Origin: Parabacteroides bouchesdurhonensis
GTDB lineage: Bacteria; Bacteroidota; Bacteroidia; Bacteroidales; Tannerellaceae
NCBI RefSeq assembly: GCF_900186615.1
Contig: NZ_LT896588.1
Location: 2,954,762-3,018,761 of the forward strand
DNA: 64,000 nucleotides
Direction of reading: 5' to 3'
Part shown: piece after piece, positions 1 to 9,136 of the stretch
Numbering within the stretch: position 1 is the stretch's first letter
Layout of the letters: every line of letters begins with the position of its first letter
The notes under the pieces: generated by a model
Databases searched by the model: none
The model's input: only the letters and a program-made list of their open reading frames with translations
What the model was told of the DNA's origin: nothing
Program-made: the position numbers and the translations under genes

Positions 1-587
1 ATAACACCTTTCGGATCAGCGGTTGTTCCTGAGGTGTATGTGATTGTTGCATAGGTGTCATCTTGCAATGATTGCCCGATAGACAGGAATTCTTCCAAAG
101 AGTGTTGTTGTAACCAGTCTTTCCCCATGCTGATAACATCAGATAGAAGAATCTCTTTTTCTCCATATTCTTTTTGTTCGTCGAAAACGATGACTTTTTG
201 AATCAAAGGTAATTTATCTAGAATATTTCTGATCTTCTTCAACTGGTTACCCGATACCATGATATATTTTACATCGGCATGTAAAAGACGGAATAACAGA
301 TCGTTTGCTTCTTCCAGCTTAATAGATAGGGGCACATTGGTAGCTCCGGCATAAAACATAGCCAGTTCTCCAATGATCCAGGCATTTCTGCCTTCGCTGA
401 GTAAGGCCATATTATCGCCTTTTTTTACACCCAAGGCTACTAATCCGGCACCGAAAGCGTATACCTGATCTTTTACCTGGCTATAGGTCGTTGGTTCGTA
501 CTTATCTTTGGTCTTTTCCCAAAGAAAAGGATTATTCGGATATTGCTTTACCGAGTTTTCAAAAAGGTCTACCAGCGTCTTTTTCAT
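1..587 (-). CDS. AMP-dependent acyl-CoA synthetase (long-chain fatty acid ligase), N-terminal part only
   Basis: The gene runs off the left edge, so only about 195 N-terminal residues are visible. They show the start of an ANL-superfamily adenylating enzyme: an N-terminal segment with LWEKTKDKY and the family stretch GVKKGDNMALLSEGRNAWI, ending at the window edge in the AMP/phosphate-binding P-loop TYTSGTTADPKGV. Members form an acyl-adenylate from a fatty acid and ATP and then transfer the acyl group to CoA. The ATG at 587 is the only sensible start. The gene lies 24 bp downstream of mfd on the same strand with no terminator between them, so co-transcription is likely. A second enzyme of this superfamily is encoded at 50551-52212. 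The exact acyl substrate cannot be read. Confidence 0.85.
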   Translation of the reverse strand, partial: MKKTLVDLFENSVKQYPNNPFLWEKTKDKYEPTTYSQVKDQVYAFGAGLVALGVKKGDNMALLSEGRNAWIIGELAMFYAGATNVPLSIKLEEANDLLFRLLHADVKYIMVSGNQLKKIRNILDKLPLIQKVIVFDEQKEYGEKEILLSDVISMGKDWLQQHSLEEFLSIGQSLQDDTYATITYTSGTTADPKGV

Positions 588-611
588 GTTCTGTTTGTAT
601 ATTGTCTGTTT

Positions 612-3600
612 TTATTTCATTTCTTGCAGATAGCTACAAGCCATTTCTACCGTTGGCACATTTTTAATAACAATACTTCGTTTATTGTTTTGTTCACGGA
701 GAGTACATTCACGCGGATGCCTTTGGATAAAGGCCAGCAACTTGTCGAATGCCTCACTCTGATAGTAGGGGCTGTCTGTATTAGAGACGAGGAATATACT
801 CATTTGTCCTTTCTTCAATATAATCTTTTCAATACCTAAATTTTTAGCCATACGGCGAAGGCGAACAATGCGTATCAGTTCTTTTCCTTCCGGAGGAACT
901 TTTCCGAAGCGGTCTTTCAATCGCTCGGTAAAATCCAGAATGTCCCGTTCTTCTTCCATCTTGTCTAACTCGCGGTATAAAGATATACGTTCTGAATCGT
1001 TGGGAATATAAGTGGGAGGGAACATTAATTCCAGATCACTTTCTATATAGGTTTCACGAACATATTCGGTACCACTGCTACGTTTGCCGTCTTCGGCATC
1101 GGAATAAAGATCAGCAAATTCATCGCTTCTTAATTCATCAACAGCTTCTTCCAGAATCTTTTGATATGTTTCATATCCCAGATCGGCAATAAAACCGCTT
1201 TGTTCTGCTCCGAGTAAATTACCTGCTCCCCGAATGTCTAAGTCTTGCATGGCAATGTGAATACCACTTCCCAGTTCGGCAAAATTCTCAATTGCTTGTA
1301 ATCTGCGACGGGCTTCCTGGCTAAGAGTAGAGAGAGGAGGAGATAGTAAGTAACAGAAAGCTTTCCGGTTGCTTCTGCCTACTCGTCCACGTAGTTGATG
1401 AAGGTCTGACAAACCGAATTGTTGGGCATTATTGATGATAATGGTGTTTGCATTAGGCACATCAATACCGCTTTCTACAATACTTGTCGCGATCAGTACG
1501 TCGTATTCATAGTTGACGAAATCCAGAATGATTTTTTCTAATTTCTCAGGTTCCATTTGTCCATGACCTACTGCTATACGTGCATCCGGTACTTCACGTC
1601 TTACAAGCGTTTCCATTTCATAGATGTTCTGGATACGGTTGTTTATGAAGAATACTTGTCCGTTACGGCTCATTTCAAAATTGATAGCCTCACGGATAAT
1701 GTCCGGATTAAAACGTTCTACTTCTGTTTGTACCGGATAGCGGTTAGGAGGTGGTGTCGTGATGCTGCTTAAATCTCGAGCCCCCATCAATGAAAATTGT
1801 AAAGTACGGGGAATAGGGGTTGCTGTCATTGTAAGTGTATCGACATTCACTTTCATCTGGCGAAGTTTTTCTTTAACGGATACGCCGAATTTCTGTTCTT
1901 CGTCAATAATGAGTAATCCTAAATCTTTGAACTTAACATCTTTGCTTACTATACGGTGCGTACCGATTAATATATTTACTTTGCCCTCTTTCGTGTCTTT
2001 TAGTATTTCTTTTATCTGGGCGGCAGTACGTGCACGGCTGATATAATCAATTCTGCAAGGGAAATCTTTCAATCGTTCGGAGAATGTCTGGAAATGTTGA
2101 AATGCCAATACAGTAGTAGGGACTAATACCGCTACTTGTTTATTGTCTGATACGGCTTTAAATGCTGCACGTATGGCTACTTCCGTCTTTCCGAAACCAA
2201 CATCCCCACAGATAAGCCTGTCCATAGGAAGAATATTTTCCATATCCGCTTTTACATCGGCAGTAGCTTTCATCTGGTCGGGGGTATCTTCGTATATGAA
2301 GCTGGCTTCCAGTTCATGTTGCATGAAGCTGTCCGGACTGTAAGCAAATCCTTTTTCTTGTTTGCGTTTGGAATAAAGAAGAATAAGATCGCGGGCAATA
2401 TCTTTGACCTTTTTCTTTGTCCTCTCTTTCATCTTTTCCCAAGCGCCTGTACCTAATTTATTCAGCTTGGGGGCTTCGCCGCTGTCTTTTCCTTTGTATT
2501 TTGATAGCTTATGGAGGGAATGTATGCTGACGAAAATAATGTCGTTATTCAGGTATATAAGCTTAATTGCCTCTTGTATTTTGCCGTTTACTTCGGTGCG
2601 TACCAAACCTCCGAATTGCCCGATGCCGTGATCAATGTGTACGACATAGTCTCCTATGGAGAACTGGTTCAACTCTTTTAATGATAATGAAATCTTACCA
2701 CTTCGGGCTTTGTCACTTTTAAGACTGAACTTGTGGAAACGATCGAAAAGCTGGTGATCGGTAAAGAGGCAAATACGCAATGTCTCATCTGCAAAACCTT
2801 CGTGGATAGTTTTGTTTATCGAAATGAAAGGAATGTTGTCGCCTCTATCTTCAAAAATTGCACGGATACGTGTAGCTTGTTTTTCCTGGTCACTTAATAT
2901 ATATAAGGTGTATCCGTCATCCAGATATTTATGGAAAGACTCGCTAACCATATCAAAATTCTTATGATAGATAGGTTGAATCTGTGTATTGAATGTAACA
3001 GTCGCATCTGCTGTTCCTGTTGCTTTTGCCCCGAAATTGATACGGTTAAAATTTAATGCCGTACGTATGAAATCATCTGCATGAACTAGTTTTTTATGGA
3101 TTTGATCAATGTCTGAAAATGATTCTTCGTCACCAATGACCGGCTCATCCATCCAAATGCTTTCAATCCTTTCTTTGCACCAGGCTAAATCGCGTGAGGC
3201 AAGTATTGTTTTTGCCGGCAGAGAATCTAATAGGGATGTCTTGGAATTATCGTTTTTAGTCATCTCCGGTACGATATAGATGCTCTCAAATTTTTCTTTA
3301 GATAACTGAGTTTCTACATCAAATGTTCGTATTGTTTCAACTTCGTTTCCGAAAAAGTCTATACGATATGGAAATTCATAAGAGAATGAAAATACGTCGA
3401 GGATACTTCCGCGTAGGGCATATTGCCCCGGTTCGTACACATAATCTACCCGTTCAAAACCATATTGATCCAGTACGTCGGAAACAAATATGTTATCCAA
3501 CTTTTCTCCCGTATTGATTTTTAATGTGTTTTCTTTTAATATCTCGCGGGCAACGACTTTTTCGGCTAAGGCATCCGGATATGTTACGATAATAAAGGAG

Positions 3601-3953
3601 GCATCGGCTTCTTGTAGCATACTTAATACTTCTGTCCGTAATATTTCATTGGCCGGATCTATGTGCCCGTATTTTATGGCACGGCGATATGCCGAAGGAA
3701 AGAAGTATATTTGATTACTTGCTGTGAGCTGCATTAAATCATGATAAAAGTAACCGGCTTCTTCTTGATCGTTAAGTATACACACATAGCTTCCCCTTCT
3801 TTTTGTAAAAAGAGAAGCAATTGTTATAGCTGCACCCGAACCATTTAATCCTTTTAGGAATATGTTGTGAGACGTTTCTTTATCTAACAGGGTGTCTACT
3901 GCTGCTACCTGAGGATGTGCAGCATATATTTTAAGTAATTCTTGTACCTCCAA
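612..3953 (-). CDS. mfd: Transcription-repair coupling factor Mfd
   Basis: The 1113-residue protein has the full Mfd layout: UvrB-like N-terminal domains, the RNA-polymerase interaction domain near residue 440 (FSIGDYVVHIDHGIGQFGGL), then the RecG-like translocase with Walker A GDVGFGKTEVA, the DEEQ box, the TATPIPRTL motif and a C-terminal TRCF domain. It removes RNA polymerase stalled at DNA lesions and recruits UvrA, acting in the cytoplasm on DNA. The start is notable. The reading frame upstream has no ATG, and the next Met is about 110 residues in, past conserved sequence, so translation very probably starts at the TTG at 3953-3951. A -7 box lies about 27 bp upstream of it. The acyl-CoA synthetase gene follows at a short distance. 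Confidence 0.97.
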   Translation of the reverse strand: MEVQELLKIYAAHPQVAAVDTLLDKETSHNIFLKGLNGSGAAITIASLFTKRRGSYVCILNDQEEAGYFYHDLMQLTASNQIYFFPSAYRRAIKYGHIDPANEILRTEVLSMLQEADASFIIVTYPDALAEKVVAREILKENTLKINTGEKLDNIFVSDVLDQYGFERVDYVYEPGQYALRGSILDVFSFSYEFPYRIDFFGNEVETIRTFDVETQLSKEKFESIYIVPEMTKNDNSKTSLLDSLPAKTILASRDLAWCKERIESIWMDEPVIGDEESFSDIDQIHKKLVHADDFIRTALNFNRINFGAKATGTADATVTFNTQIQPIYHKNFDMVSESFHKYLDDGYTLYILSDQEKQATRIRAIFEDRGDNIPFISINKTIHEGFADETLRICLFTDHQLFDRFHKFSLKSDKARSGKISLSLKELNQFSIGDYVVHIDHGIGQFGGLVRTEVNGKIQEAIKLIYLNNDIIFVSIHSLHKLSKYKGKDSGEAPKLNKLGTGAWEKMKERTKKKVKDIARDLILLYSKRKQEKGFAYSPDSFMQHELEASFIYEDTPDQMKATADVKADMENILPMDRLICGDVGFGKTEVAIRAAFKAVSDNKQVAVLVPTTVLAFQHFQTFSERLKDFPCRIDYISRARTAAQIKEILKDTKEGKVNILIGTHRIVSKDVKFKDLGLLIIDEEQKFGVSVKEKLRQMKVNVDTLTMTATPIPRTLQFSLMGARDLSSITTPPPNRYPVQTEVERFNPDIIREAINFEMSRNGQVFFINNRIQNIYEMETLVRREVPDARIAVGHGQMEPEKLEKIILDFVNYEYDVLIATSIVESGIDVPNANTIIINNAQQFGLSDLHQLRGRVGRSNRKAFCYLLSPPLSTLSQEARRRLQAIENFAELGSGIHIAMQDLDIRGAGNLLGAEQSGFIADLGYETYQKILEEAVDELRSDEFADLYSDAEDGKRSSGTEYVRETYIESDLELMFPPTYIPNDSERISLYRELDKMEEERDILDFTERLKDRFGKVPPEGKELIRIVRLRRMAKNLGIEKIILKKGQMSIFLVSNTDSPYYQSEAFDKLLAFIQRHPRECTLREQNNKRSIVIKNVPTVEMACSYLQEMK

Positions 3954-3979
3954 TTGTGTAAACAGATAATTGATAAATG

Positions 3980-3987
3980 CAAAAGTA
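3980..3987 (-). promoter_or_regulatory. Bacteroidota-type -7 element for mfd
   Basis: On the minus strand this reads TACTTTTG, a perfect match to TAnnTTTG. It lies about 27 bp before the proposed TTG start of mfd. No clear TTTG -33 element is seen at the expected distance, so the call rests on one box. Confidence 0.5.
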
Positions 3988-4052
3988 CGGAAAATGTCGC
4001 AATGTATTATTTAAATAGTCGAAAAATAAATTGACTGCGAATTTACCGATTT

Positions 4053-4079
4053 TGTGGAATTCCACCCCATGATTCCACA
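4053..4079. repeat. Inverted repeat TGTGGAAT/ATTCCACA in the mfd upstream region
   Basis: TGTGGAAT at 4053-4060 is the exact reverse complement of ATTCCACA at 4072-4079. Overlapping the left arm is a perfect 12-bp palindrome, GTGGAATTCCAC (4054-4065). It sits in a 285-bp spacer between divergent genes. It resembles the other intergenic palindromes of this window in style but shares no sequence with them. Function unknown. Confidence 0.5.
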
Positions 4080-4238
4080 TAAGTACTCAATTTTTTCTAC
4101 AGTATAAATCGAATTTGTTTTTTATAATGTGTTGGTAGTGAGCCTTTGTTTGAAAATGAATAGCTCTGGCATATCTCTTGTTTTATATTTATTGACTTAG
4201 TTATATAAAAAGATTGTTTAATTTAAAATTTAAAAGTC

Positions 4239-4556
4239 ATGAAAAAGGTATTAGTTGCAGTAGCATTATTGCTTAGTGTTAGTAGTTTTAGTGGTGTATT
4301 TGCTGCAGAAGCAAATGTTGATTCAGTAGCAGTATGTTGTGTTCAGGCGACTCAAGATGAATACACAAATATAGAAATATCAGATGTGCCTGATGTTGTT
4401 AAAGCAGCTATAGAGAAAGCATATCCCGGGCAGATAATTAAATCTGCAGCAGTAGCAGAAAAAGAAGGAGTTAAAACTTACAAACTTGTACTTGCTTCAA
4501 CAGAGGGTACTGAAAGTACTGTCATTTTTAATGACAAAGGTGAAGAAATAAAATAA
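4239..4556 (+). CDS. Small secreted PepSY-like protein
   Basis: The 105-residue protein has a clear N-terminal signal peptide (MKKVLVAVALLLSVSSFSG, cleaved near VFAAEA) and one small domain, IEISDVPDVVKAAIEKAYPG followed by a KTYKLVLAS strand and a final FNDKGEEIK. The pattern of a helix with a PG turn followed by a short beta sheet matches the PepSY-like domain common in periplasmic proteins of Bacteroidota. Such proteins are thought to bind or inhibit other periplasmic proteins, but no specific role is established. It is monocistronic: a strong terminator lies 55 bp downstream. Two Cys residues after the signal (AVCCVQ) are not placed like a lipobox. Function is not inferred further. Confidence 0.75.
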   Translation: MKKVLVAVALLLSVSSFSGVFAAEANVDSVAVCCVQATQDEYTNIEISDVPDVVKAAIEKAYPGQIIKSAAVAEKEGVKTYKLVLASTEGTESTVIFNDKGEEIK

Positions 4557-4610
4557 GTAATTGCAAATAGTAATAAACTCCCAACGAGTTAGCACAATAA
4601 CATTGTAAAG

Positions 4611-4647
4611 GCGTTCAGGCTAGTGATAGTCTGGACGCTTGTTTTTT
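4611..4647 (+). terminator. Rho-independent terminator after the PepSY-like gene
   Basis: A 12-bp stem (4611-4622 with 4627-4638, two G-U pairs) closes a GTGA loop and is followed by TTGTTTTTT. It ends the small secreted-protein transcript. Confidence 0.9.
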
Positions 4648-4743
4648 ATGAGTATTGTCAATATAAGACATATATTGAGCCTTTTTTATTTATACAGAGC
4701 CTTGCTTTTCTGGCATAAAGACTGATTTACACGGAAAAATATG

Positions 4744-4751
4744 TAACTTTG
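4744..4751 (+). promoter_or_regulatory. -7 element for the mannosyltransferase gene
   Basis: TAACTTTG matches TAnnTTTG and lies 67 bp before the ATG at 4818. No clean -33 TTTG is visible at 19-21 bp. Confidence 0.5.
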
Positions 4752-4817
4752 AGCGGTATTTGACGAACAATTTACAAGTTTGTATACAAAGAGCTAATAA
4801 TAAATATATTATAATTT

Positions 4818-5555
4818 ATGTCAGATAGTATTGTTATTATCCCTACATATAACGAGAAAGAGAATGTAGAAAACATTATTCGTGCCGTATTTGGTTTGGA
4901 AAAAGAGTTTAATATTCTGATAATAGATGATGGTTCGCCTGACGGAACGGCTGATATTGTTAAAGGATTACAGAATGAATTTCCGGAACGTTTGTATATT
5001 GTAGAAAGGCAAGGGAAACTGGGGCTAGGCACTGCATATATTTGCGGATTTAAATGGGCTATTGAGCATAAATATGATTTTATATTTGAAATGGATGCCG
5101 ATTTTAGTCATAATCCGAATGATTTGCCTAGATTATATGCTGCTTGTACGGAGCAAGGTGCAGATGTTGCCGTTGGCTCTCGTTACTGTAACGGAGTAAA
5201 TGTGGTGAACTGGCCGTTAGGACGTGTATTGATGTCTTATTATGCTTCTGTATATGTTCGTTTCGTTACGGGAATGAATGTACAGGATACAACTGCCGGA
5301 TTTAAATGTTATCGTCGTGAAGTATTGGAAACAATAGAATTGGACCGTATCCATTTCAAAGGTTATGCATTCCAGATAGAAATGAAATTTACAGCCTATA
5401 AATGCGGGTTTAAGATCGTGGAAGTTCCTATTATTTTCATTAATCGTATATTGGGGGTTTCTAAAATGAATTCGTCTATATTCGGCGAAGCATTATTTGG
5501 CGTGCTGAAATTAAAGTGGAAGAGTTTTTTCAGGAAATATCCGAAACGGAAATAA
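4818..5555 (+). CDS. Polyprenol monophosphomannose synthase (DPM1-like GT2)
   Basis: The 245-residue cytoplasmic or peripheral GT2 glycosyltransferase starts directly with the nucleotide-sugar fold ([14 protein letters not shown]), then [12 protein letters not shown] and the metal-binding [14 protein letters not shown] stretch, the usual signature of dolichol/polyprenol-phosphate mannosyltransferases. The predicted reaction is transfer of mannose from GDP-mannose to a polyprenyl phosphate, giving a lipid-linked donor for protein or glycan mannosylation at the membrane. It lacks the C-terminal membrane domain of longer relatives, as is usual for soluble DPM1-type enzymes. The next gene is dihydroorotase, 79 bp downstream on the same strand. 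The pair is probably co-transcribed, although a repeat lies between them. Confidence 0.9.
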   Translation: MSDSIVIIPTYNEKENVENIIRAVFGLEKEFNILIIDDGSPDGTADIVKGLQNEFPERLYIVERQGKLGLGTAYICGFKWAIEHKYDFIFEMDADFSHNPNDLPRLYAACTEQGADVAVGSRYCNGVNVVNWPLGRVLMSYYASVYVRFVTGMNVQDTTAGFKCYRREVLETIELDRIHFKGYAFQIEMKFTAYKCGFKIVEVPIIFINRILGVSKMNSSIFGEALFGVLKLKWKSFFRKYPKRK

Positions 5556-5575
5556 AGAAATAGTAAAATATATGA

Positions 5576-5632
5576 ATGATCCCGATGTTTTTTATAAATC
5601 ATCAGGATCATTTTATAAAATCATCGGGATGA
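5576..5632. repeat. Repeat family A, copy 1 (CATCGGGAT units, 22-bp period)
   Basis: Three related 12-bp units start at 5576 (ATGATCCCGATG), 5598 (ATCATCAGGATC) and 5620 (ATCATCGGGATG), exactly 22 bp apart, joined by T-rich then TATAA linkers. The first is inverted relative to the third. The last 22 bases (5611-5632) are identical to 56094-56115, 50 kb away. The element begins 20 bp after the mannosyltransferase stop and runs to the dihydroorotase start. Confidence 0.85.
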
Positions 5633-5634
5633 AA

Positions 5635-6981
5635 ATGAATAAGAAGTTAATCTATAATGCCCGTATCATTAATGAAAACCGTATATATACCGGTTCGGTA
5701 ATGATAGAAGGCGATAAAATTACAGCAGTATATGAAGGTGAAGTTCCTGCGACTGTAAAATCGGAGGCAACAGAGATTATAGATGCTACCGGTAAATGGT
5801 TGTTGCCCGGGGTGATAGATGATCAGGTTCATTTCCGCGATCCGGGGCTTACTCATAAGGGAGATATGTCGACGGAGAGCCGTGCGGCGGTTGCCGGAGG
5901 TGTCACTACTTTTATGGATATGCCGAACACCAAGCCGCAAACAACAACAATAGCCGATCTTGAATGGAAATTTAAACGTGGGGCAGAGGTTTCTGTGGCT
6001 AATTATTCTTTTTTCTTCGGAGGAACTAATGACAATATGGATGAAATCCGAAAATTGGATCGTTCCCGTATTCCCGGTTTAAAATTGTTTTTAGGTTCTT
6101 CTACCGGCAACATGCTGGTAGATAAGAGGGAAACTTTAGAGCGTATTTTTGGAGAAGCGGATATGCTAATTGCAATCCATGCAGAGGAAGAAGATGTTAT
6201 TAAGCGAAATATAGCATACTATACCGGAAAATACGGAGAAGATTTGGATATATCTTTCCATAGTAAAATACGTAATGAAGAAGCTTGTTATGCTTCTTCT
6301 TCAAAAGCCGTTGAATTAGCAACTCGTTTGGGTTCCAGACTGCATATATTGCATTTATCTACGGCCAAAGAGCTTACTTTACTGGATAATAGTAAACCGC
6401 TTAAAGAGAAGAAAATTACCGGAGAAGTATGCGTACATCATTTATGGTTTCACGATGGTGATTATGCTCAATTTGGAAATCGCATAAAATGGAATCCGTC
6501 TATAAAGACGATAGAAGATCGTACTGCTTTACGTGCAGCTGTCAATAATAATACAATTGATATCATCGCAACGGATCACGCTCCACATTTATTGTCGGAG
6601 AAGGAGGGCAGTTGTCTGAAAGCTGCTTCGGGAGGTCCGCTTATTCAACATTCGTTAATTGTTATGTTGGAATTGGCAATGGAAGGCCGTTTTACTTATG
6701 AAAAAGTAGTGGAAAAGATGGCTCATATGCCTGCCGAATTATTTCATATTGACAAAAGAGGCTACATTCGTCCCGGTTTTTATGCTGATCTGGTATTAAT
6801 TGATCCTGAATCTGAATGGACTGTTTCAAAAGATAATATTTTATATAAGTGCGGTTGGTCTCCATTTGAAGGCTATACTTTCCATCATTCTGTTTGGATA
6901 ACCTTTGTAAATGGTGATTTAGCTTATAGTGATGGAAAAGTGAATGATTCTGTTCGTGGCATGGAAGTGAAATATTCTTGA
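5635..6981 (+). CDS. pyrC: Dihydroorotase
   Basis: The protein is an amidohydrolase of the class I dihydroorotase type, about 448 residues from this start. It carries the metal-binding HFRDPG motif ([16 protein letters not shown]), [23 protein letters not shown] and ATDHAPH. It cyclises carbamoyl-aspartate to dihydroorotate, the third step of pyrimidine synthesis, in the cytoplasm. The frame is open further upstream to 5572, but that extension is translated repeat sequence. The ATG at 5635 ([11 protein letters not shown]) begins where family homology begins. The ATG at 5629 lies inside the repeat and is the alternative. In the dihydroorotase family the first-domain Lys is usually carboxylated. 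The residue was not assigned here. Confidence 0.93.
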   Translation: MNKKLIYNARIINENRIYTGSVMIEGDKITAVYEGEVPATVKSEATEIIDATGKWLLPGVIDDQVHFRDPGLTHKGDMSTESRAAVAGGVTTFMDMPNTKPQTTTIADLEWKFKRGAEVSVANYSFFFGGTNDNMDEIRKLDRSRIPGLKLFLGSSTGNMLVDKRETLERIFGEADMLIAIHAEEEDVIKRNIAYYTGKYGEDLDISFHSKIRNEEACYASSSKAVELATRLGSRLHILHLSTAKELTLLDNSKPLKEKKITGEVCVHHLWFHDGDYAQFGNRIKWNPSIKTIEDRTALRAAVNNNTIDIIATDHAPHLLSEKEGSCLKAASGGPLIQHSLIVMLELAMEGRFTYEKVVEKMAHMPAELFHIDKRGYIRPGFYADLVLIDPESEWTVSKDNILYKCGWSPFEGYTFHHSVWITFVNGDLAYSDGKVNDSVRGMEVKYS

Positions 6982-7031
6982 ATTAAAGGTATTGGCTTTC
7001 AATAGAAAATAATGATTTTAGGCAAGTTGTC

Positions 7032-7577
7032 TTACTGAATATGTATAAGCTTGTGGGTTTGTAAACTCAATTTCCATTCAGGATGTGTCAATATATAGTT
7101 GATCACTTCTTGGGTGTTTTGGCAGGAACAGGGTTGTAAATAATAATGATCTGCCGGTATTTGGAGATAAGGGGAGAGATCTTGCCCTGTATAAATTACT
7201 TTTATTTCATTAGCATGTGTTATCTCTAACCGTGAGTTTTGTTTAGGAGAGCAAGTTACCCAGTCAATAGTAGAAGGTAATATGTTTGTGCCGTTTGTTT
7301 CTATACAAACATATTTTCCGGCTTTATGTAATAACTCAATAAAATCAGTATTTATCCATAAAGAAGGTTCTCCACCGGTTAGTATTACTGTTTGAGCAGG
7401 ATGAGTTGATATTGCCGCCAAAATATCTTCATCAGACATTAAGATGCCGGTTTCATGTTGTGTATCACAGAAATCACATTTTAAATTGCACCCGGAAAAA
7501 CGAATGAATATTGCTGGCGTACCGGTATGGAAACCTTCTCCTTGCAGACTATAAAAAATCTCATTAATCTTTTTCAT
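7032..7577 (-). CDS. queE: 7-carboxy-7-deazaguanine synthase
   Basis: A short radical SAM enzyme of about 181 residues: substrate loop FYSLQGEGFHTGTPAIFIR, the cluster motif CNLKCDFCDTQH (CxxxCxxC) and LTGGEPSLW. It rearranges 6-carboxy-tetrahydropterin to 7-carboxy-7-deazaguanine in the queuosine precursor pathway. The start is set at the ATG at 7577 (MKKINEIFYSLQ). An upstream in-frame TTG would extend further into queD and is not needed. The start overlaps the end of queD by 14 bp, indicating translational coupling. queC and queF are not in the window. Confidence 0.95.
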   Translation of the reverse strand: MKKINEIFYSLQGEGFHTGTPAIFIRFSGCNLKCDFCDTQHETGILMSDEDILAAISTHPAQTVILTGGEPSLWINTDFIELLHKAGKYVCIETNGTNILPSTIDWVTCSPKQNSRLEITHANEIKVIYTGQDLSPYLQIPADHYYLQPCSCQNTQEVINYILTHPEWKLSLQTHKLIHIQ

Positions 7578-7896
7578 AGATAGCAATATTGCCTGTGGAT
7601 TCTTGAACTTCTACCTTAAAACAAGAAGGAAACTGGTCGCATATCCATTTTGCGATATTTTCTGCTGTCGGATTGAAAGGTAATATGTCATTTAAGTTCT
7701 GATGATCGAGTTTTGTTTTTACAACCTTTTTAATATGGCTGAAATCTATCACCATACCGTCGGTATTTAACTCTTTGGAACGGCAGTAAATAGTAATAAT
7801 CCAATTGTGACCATGCAGATTTTCACATTTACTGGAATAGGAGAGGTTGAGGCTATGAGATGCCGAAATCTCCATGCGTTTAATAACAGTATACAT
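7564..7896 (-). CDS. queD: 6-carboxy-5,6,7,8-tetrahydropterin synthase
   Basis: A small protein of about 110 residues of the 6-pyruvoyl-tetrahydropterin synthase/QueD family. It shows ISASHSL with the first zinc His, the catalytic Cys and zinc His pair in KCENLHGHNW, and a final acidic segment VEVQESTGN with the substrate-binding Glu. It converts 7,8-dihydroneopterin triphosphate to carboxytetrahydropterin, the substrate of the adjoining queE product. The ATG at 7896 (MYTVIKRMEISASHSL) is preferred over an upstream in-frame start because homology begins there. A -7 box 55 bp upstream fits this choice. Confidence 0.94.
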   Translation of the reverse strand: MYTVIKRMEISASHSLNLSYSSKCENLHGHNWIITIYCRSKELNTDGMVIDFSHIKKVVKTKLDHQNLNDILPFNPTAENIAKWICDQFPSCFKVEVQESTGNIAIYEKD

Positions 7897-7950
7897 ATAG
7901 AAATAGTTATAAATTTGGAATTTGCATCTAATGTCACCTTGATGCAAACG

Positions 7951-7958
7951 CAAAGATA
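7951..7958 (-). promoter_or_regulatory. -7 element for queD-queE
   Basis: The minus strand reads TATCTTTG, a perfect TAnnTTTG, 55 bp before the queD ATG. No matching -33 was found. Confidence 0.5.
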
Positions 7959-7972
7959 TATATTTTTACGCT

Positions 7973-9094
7973 TTATTCATCCTGACTTTGTAGTTTCAAT
8001 GAAAAATAGAAAGTGGTACCTTTTCCTTCTTCTGATTCAAACCAAAGTTTACCATCGTGTAATTCAACAAAATCTTTACATAACATCAAACCTAAGCCTG
8101 AGCCTTTTTCATTGTTAGTACCGTACGTTGTAAAATGGGTACTTTGATTTAATAGTTTTTGTTGATCTTCTTTTTTGATTCCTTTACCTGTATCTTTAAT
8201 ACTGACAATAACATACTCTCCATCGACTTTCGTGCTGACAGTAATTGTACCTCCATCAAAACTGAACTTTAAAGCGTTGGATATTATGTTTCGGGTAATC
8301 GTTTTCAACATATCAATATCAACTGAACCCATTAGTTCTTTATCCAGTCCCTCTAAAGAAATGGAAACTTTCTTTTGAGTGGCCATCGGAATGTACATAT
8401 CTACAGTACTTTCGATGATGGTATTAATATCTGTTTGTTGTTTATATATTTTTTGTTTATTCAATCGGTTCTTAGCCCACTTTAATAGATTGTCGAGCAA
8501 AAGGAAAATTTCTTCAGATGTTTTATTCATCATCTGAAGCATTTCATATACTTCATCTCCCACTTTTTCTTTATCTACCATCATTAATATGGCGTTGTTC
8601 ATCATTTTTAAAGAACCAAGTGGAGAACGTAAATCATGCGCAATTACTGAATATAGAGTGTCACGAGACTCAATTGTATTTTCCAGTTCTTGCTTTATAC
8701 GTTTTATACTGTAAAGCTCATAACGGTGAGCAACACGTTTTACCAATTCTTCCCGTTGGAAGGGTTTGGTTACATATTCGGTTGCTCCCAATTGATATCC
8801 TTTTACAATGCTCTGCATATCACTTAATGCAGACATAATGATAACAGGTATATTATTGGTTTCGGGATTGCTTTTTAGATGTTGAAGAACCTCGTAACCA
8901 TCCATTTCCGGCATCATAATATCAAGTAAGATCAGATTTGGATGTCTTTCTTGGGCAATGCGTAAAGCTTTAATTCCACTGTCACAAGTGAGAAGAGTGT
9001 ATCCTTCTTTTTTTAGTATAGCTTGTACAAGCATGACGTTTGTCGGTACGTCATCAACGATTAATACAGTATATTCTGATGCTAAGTTATCCAT
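7973..9094 (-). CDS. Receiver-histidine kinase hybrid (REC-HisKA-HATPase)
   Basis: The 373-residue soluble protein has an N-terminal receiver (acidic pair LIVDD near 14, phospho-acceptor Asp58 in LLDIMMPEMDG, Lys110 in VTKPF), a short coiled linker, a HisKA domain with His153 in IAHDLRSPLG, and a catalytic ATPase with N box NIISNALKFS, DTGKGI and GSGLGL. There is no membrane segment, sensor domain or DNA-binding output, so the receiver probably gates the kinase and another protein supplies both input and output. No partner regulator is adjacent. Its closeness to the EPS locus, which starts with a lone receiver at 27512-27874, makes a connection possible but unproven. It has its own -7 box upstream. 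Confidence 0.93.
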   Translation of the reverse strand: MDNLASEYTVLIVDDVPTNVMLVQAILKKEGYTLLTCDSGIKALRIAQERHPNLILLDIMMPEMDGYEVLQHLKSNPETNNIPVIIMSALSDMQSIVKGYQLGATEYVTKPFQREELVKRVAHRYELYSIKRIKQELENTIESRDTLYSVIAHDLRSPLGSLKMMNNAILMMVDKEKVGDEVYEMLQMMNKTSEEIFLLLDNLLKWAKNRLNKQKIYKQQTDINTIIESTVDMYIPMATQKKVSISLEGLDKELMGSVDIDMLKTITRNIISNALKFSFDGGTITVSTKVDGEYVIVSIKDTGKGIKKEDQQKLLNQSTHFTTYGTNNEKGSGLGLMLCKDFVELHDGKLWFESEEGKGTTFYFSLKLQSQDE

Positions 9095-9136
9095 TCTATT
9101 TTGTACTTTTATTGATATTCAAAAACTATCAATACA

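Noticed and set aside
543..839. Plus-strand frame antisense to mfd
   Set aside because: It is the complement of conserved Mfd coding sequence, with no family resemblance and no promoter.
5572..5634. Extended dihydroorotase N-terminus from ATG 5572
   Set aside because: The extra residues are translated family A repeat and not part of the enzyme family.
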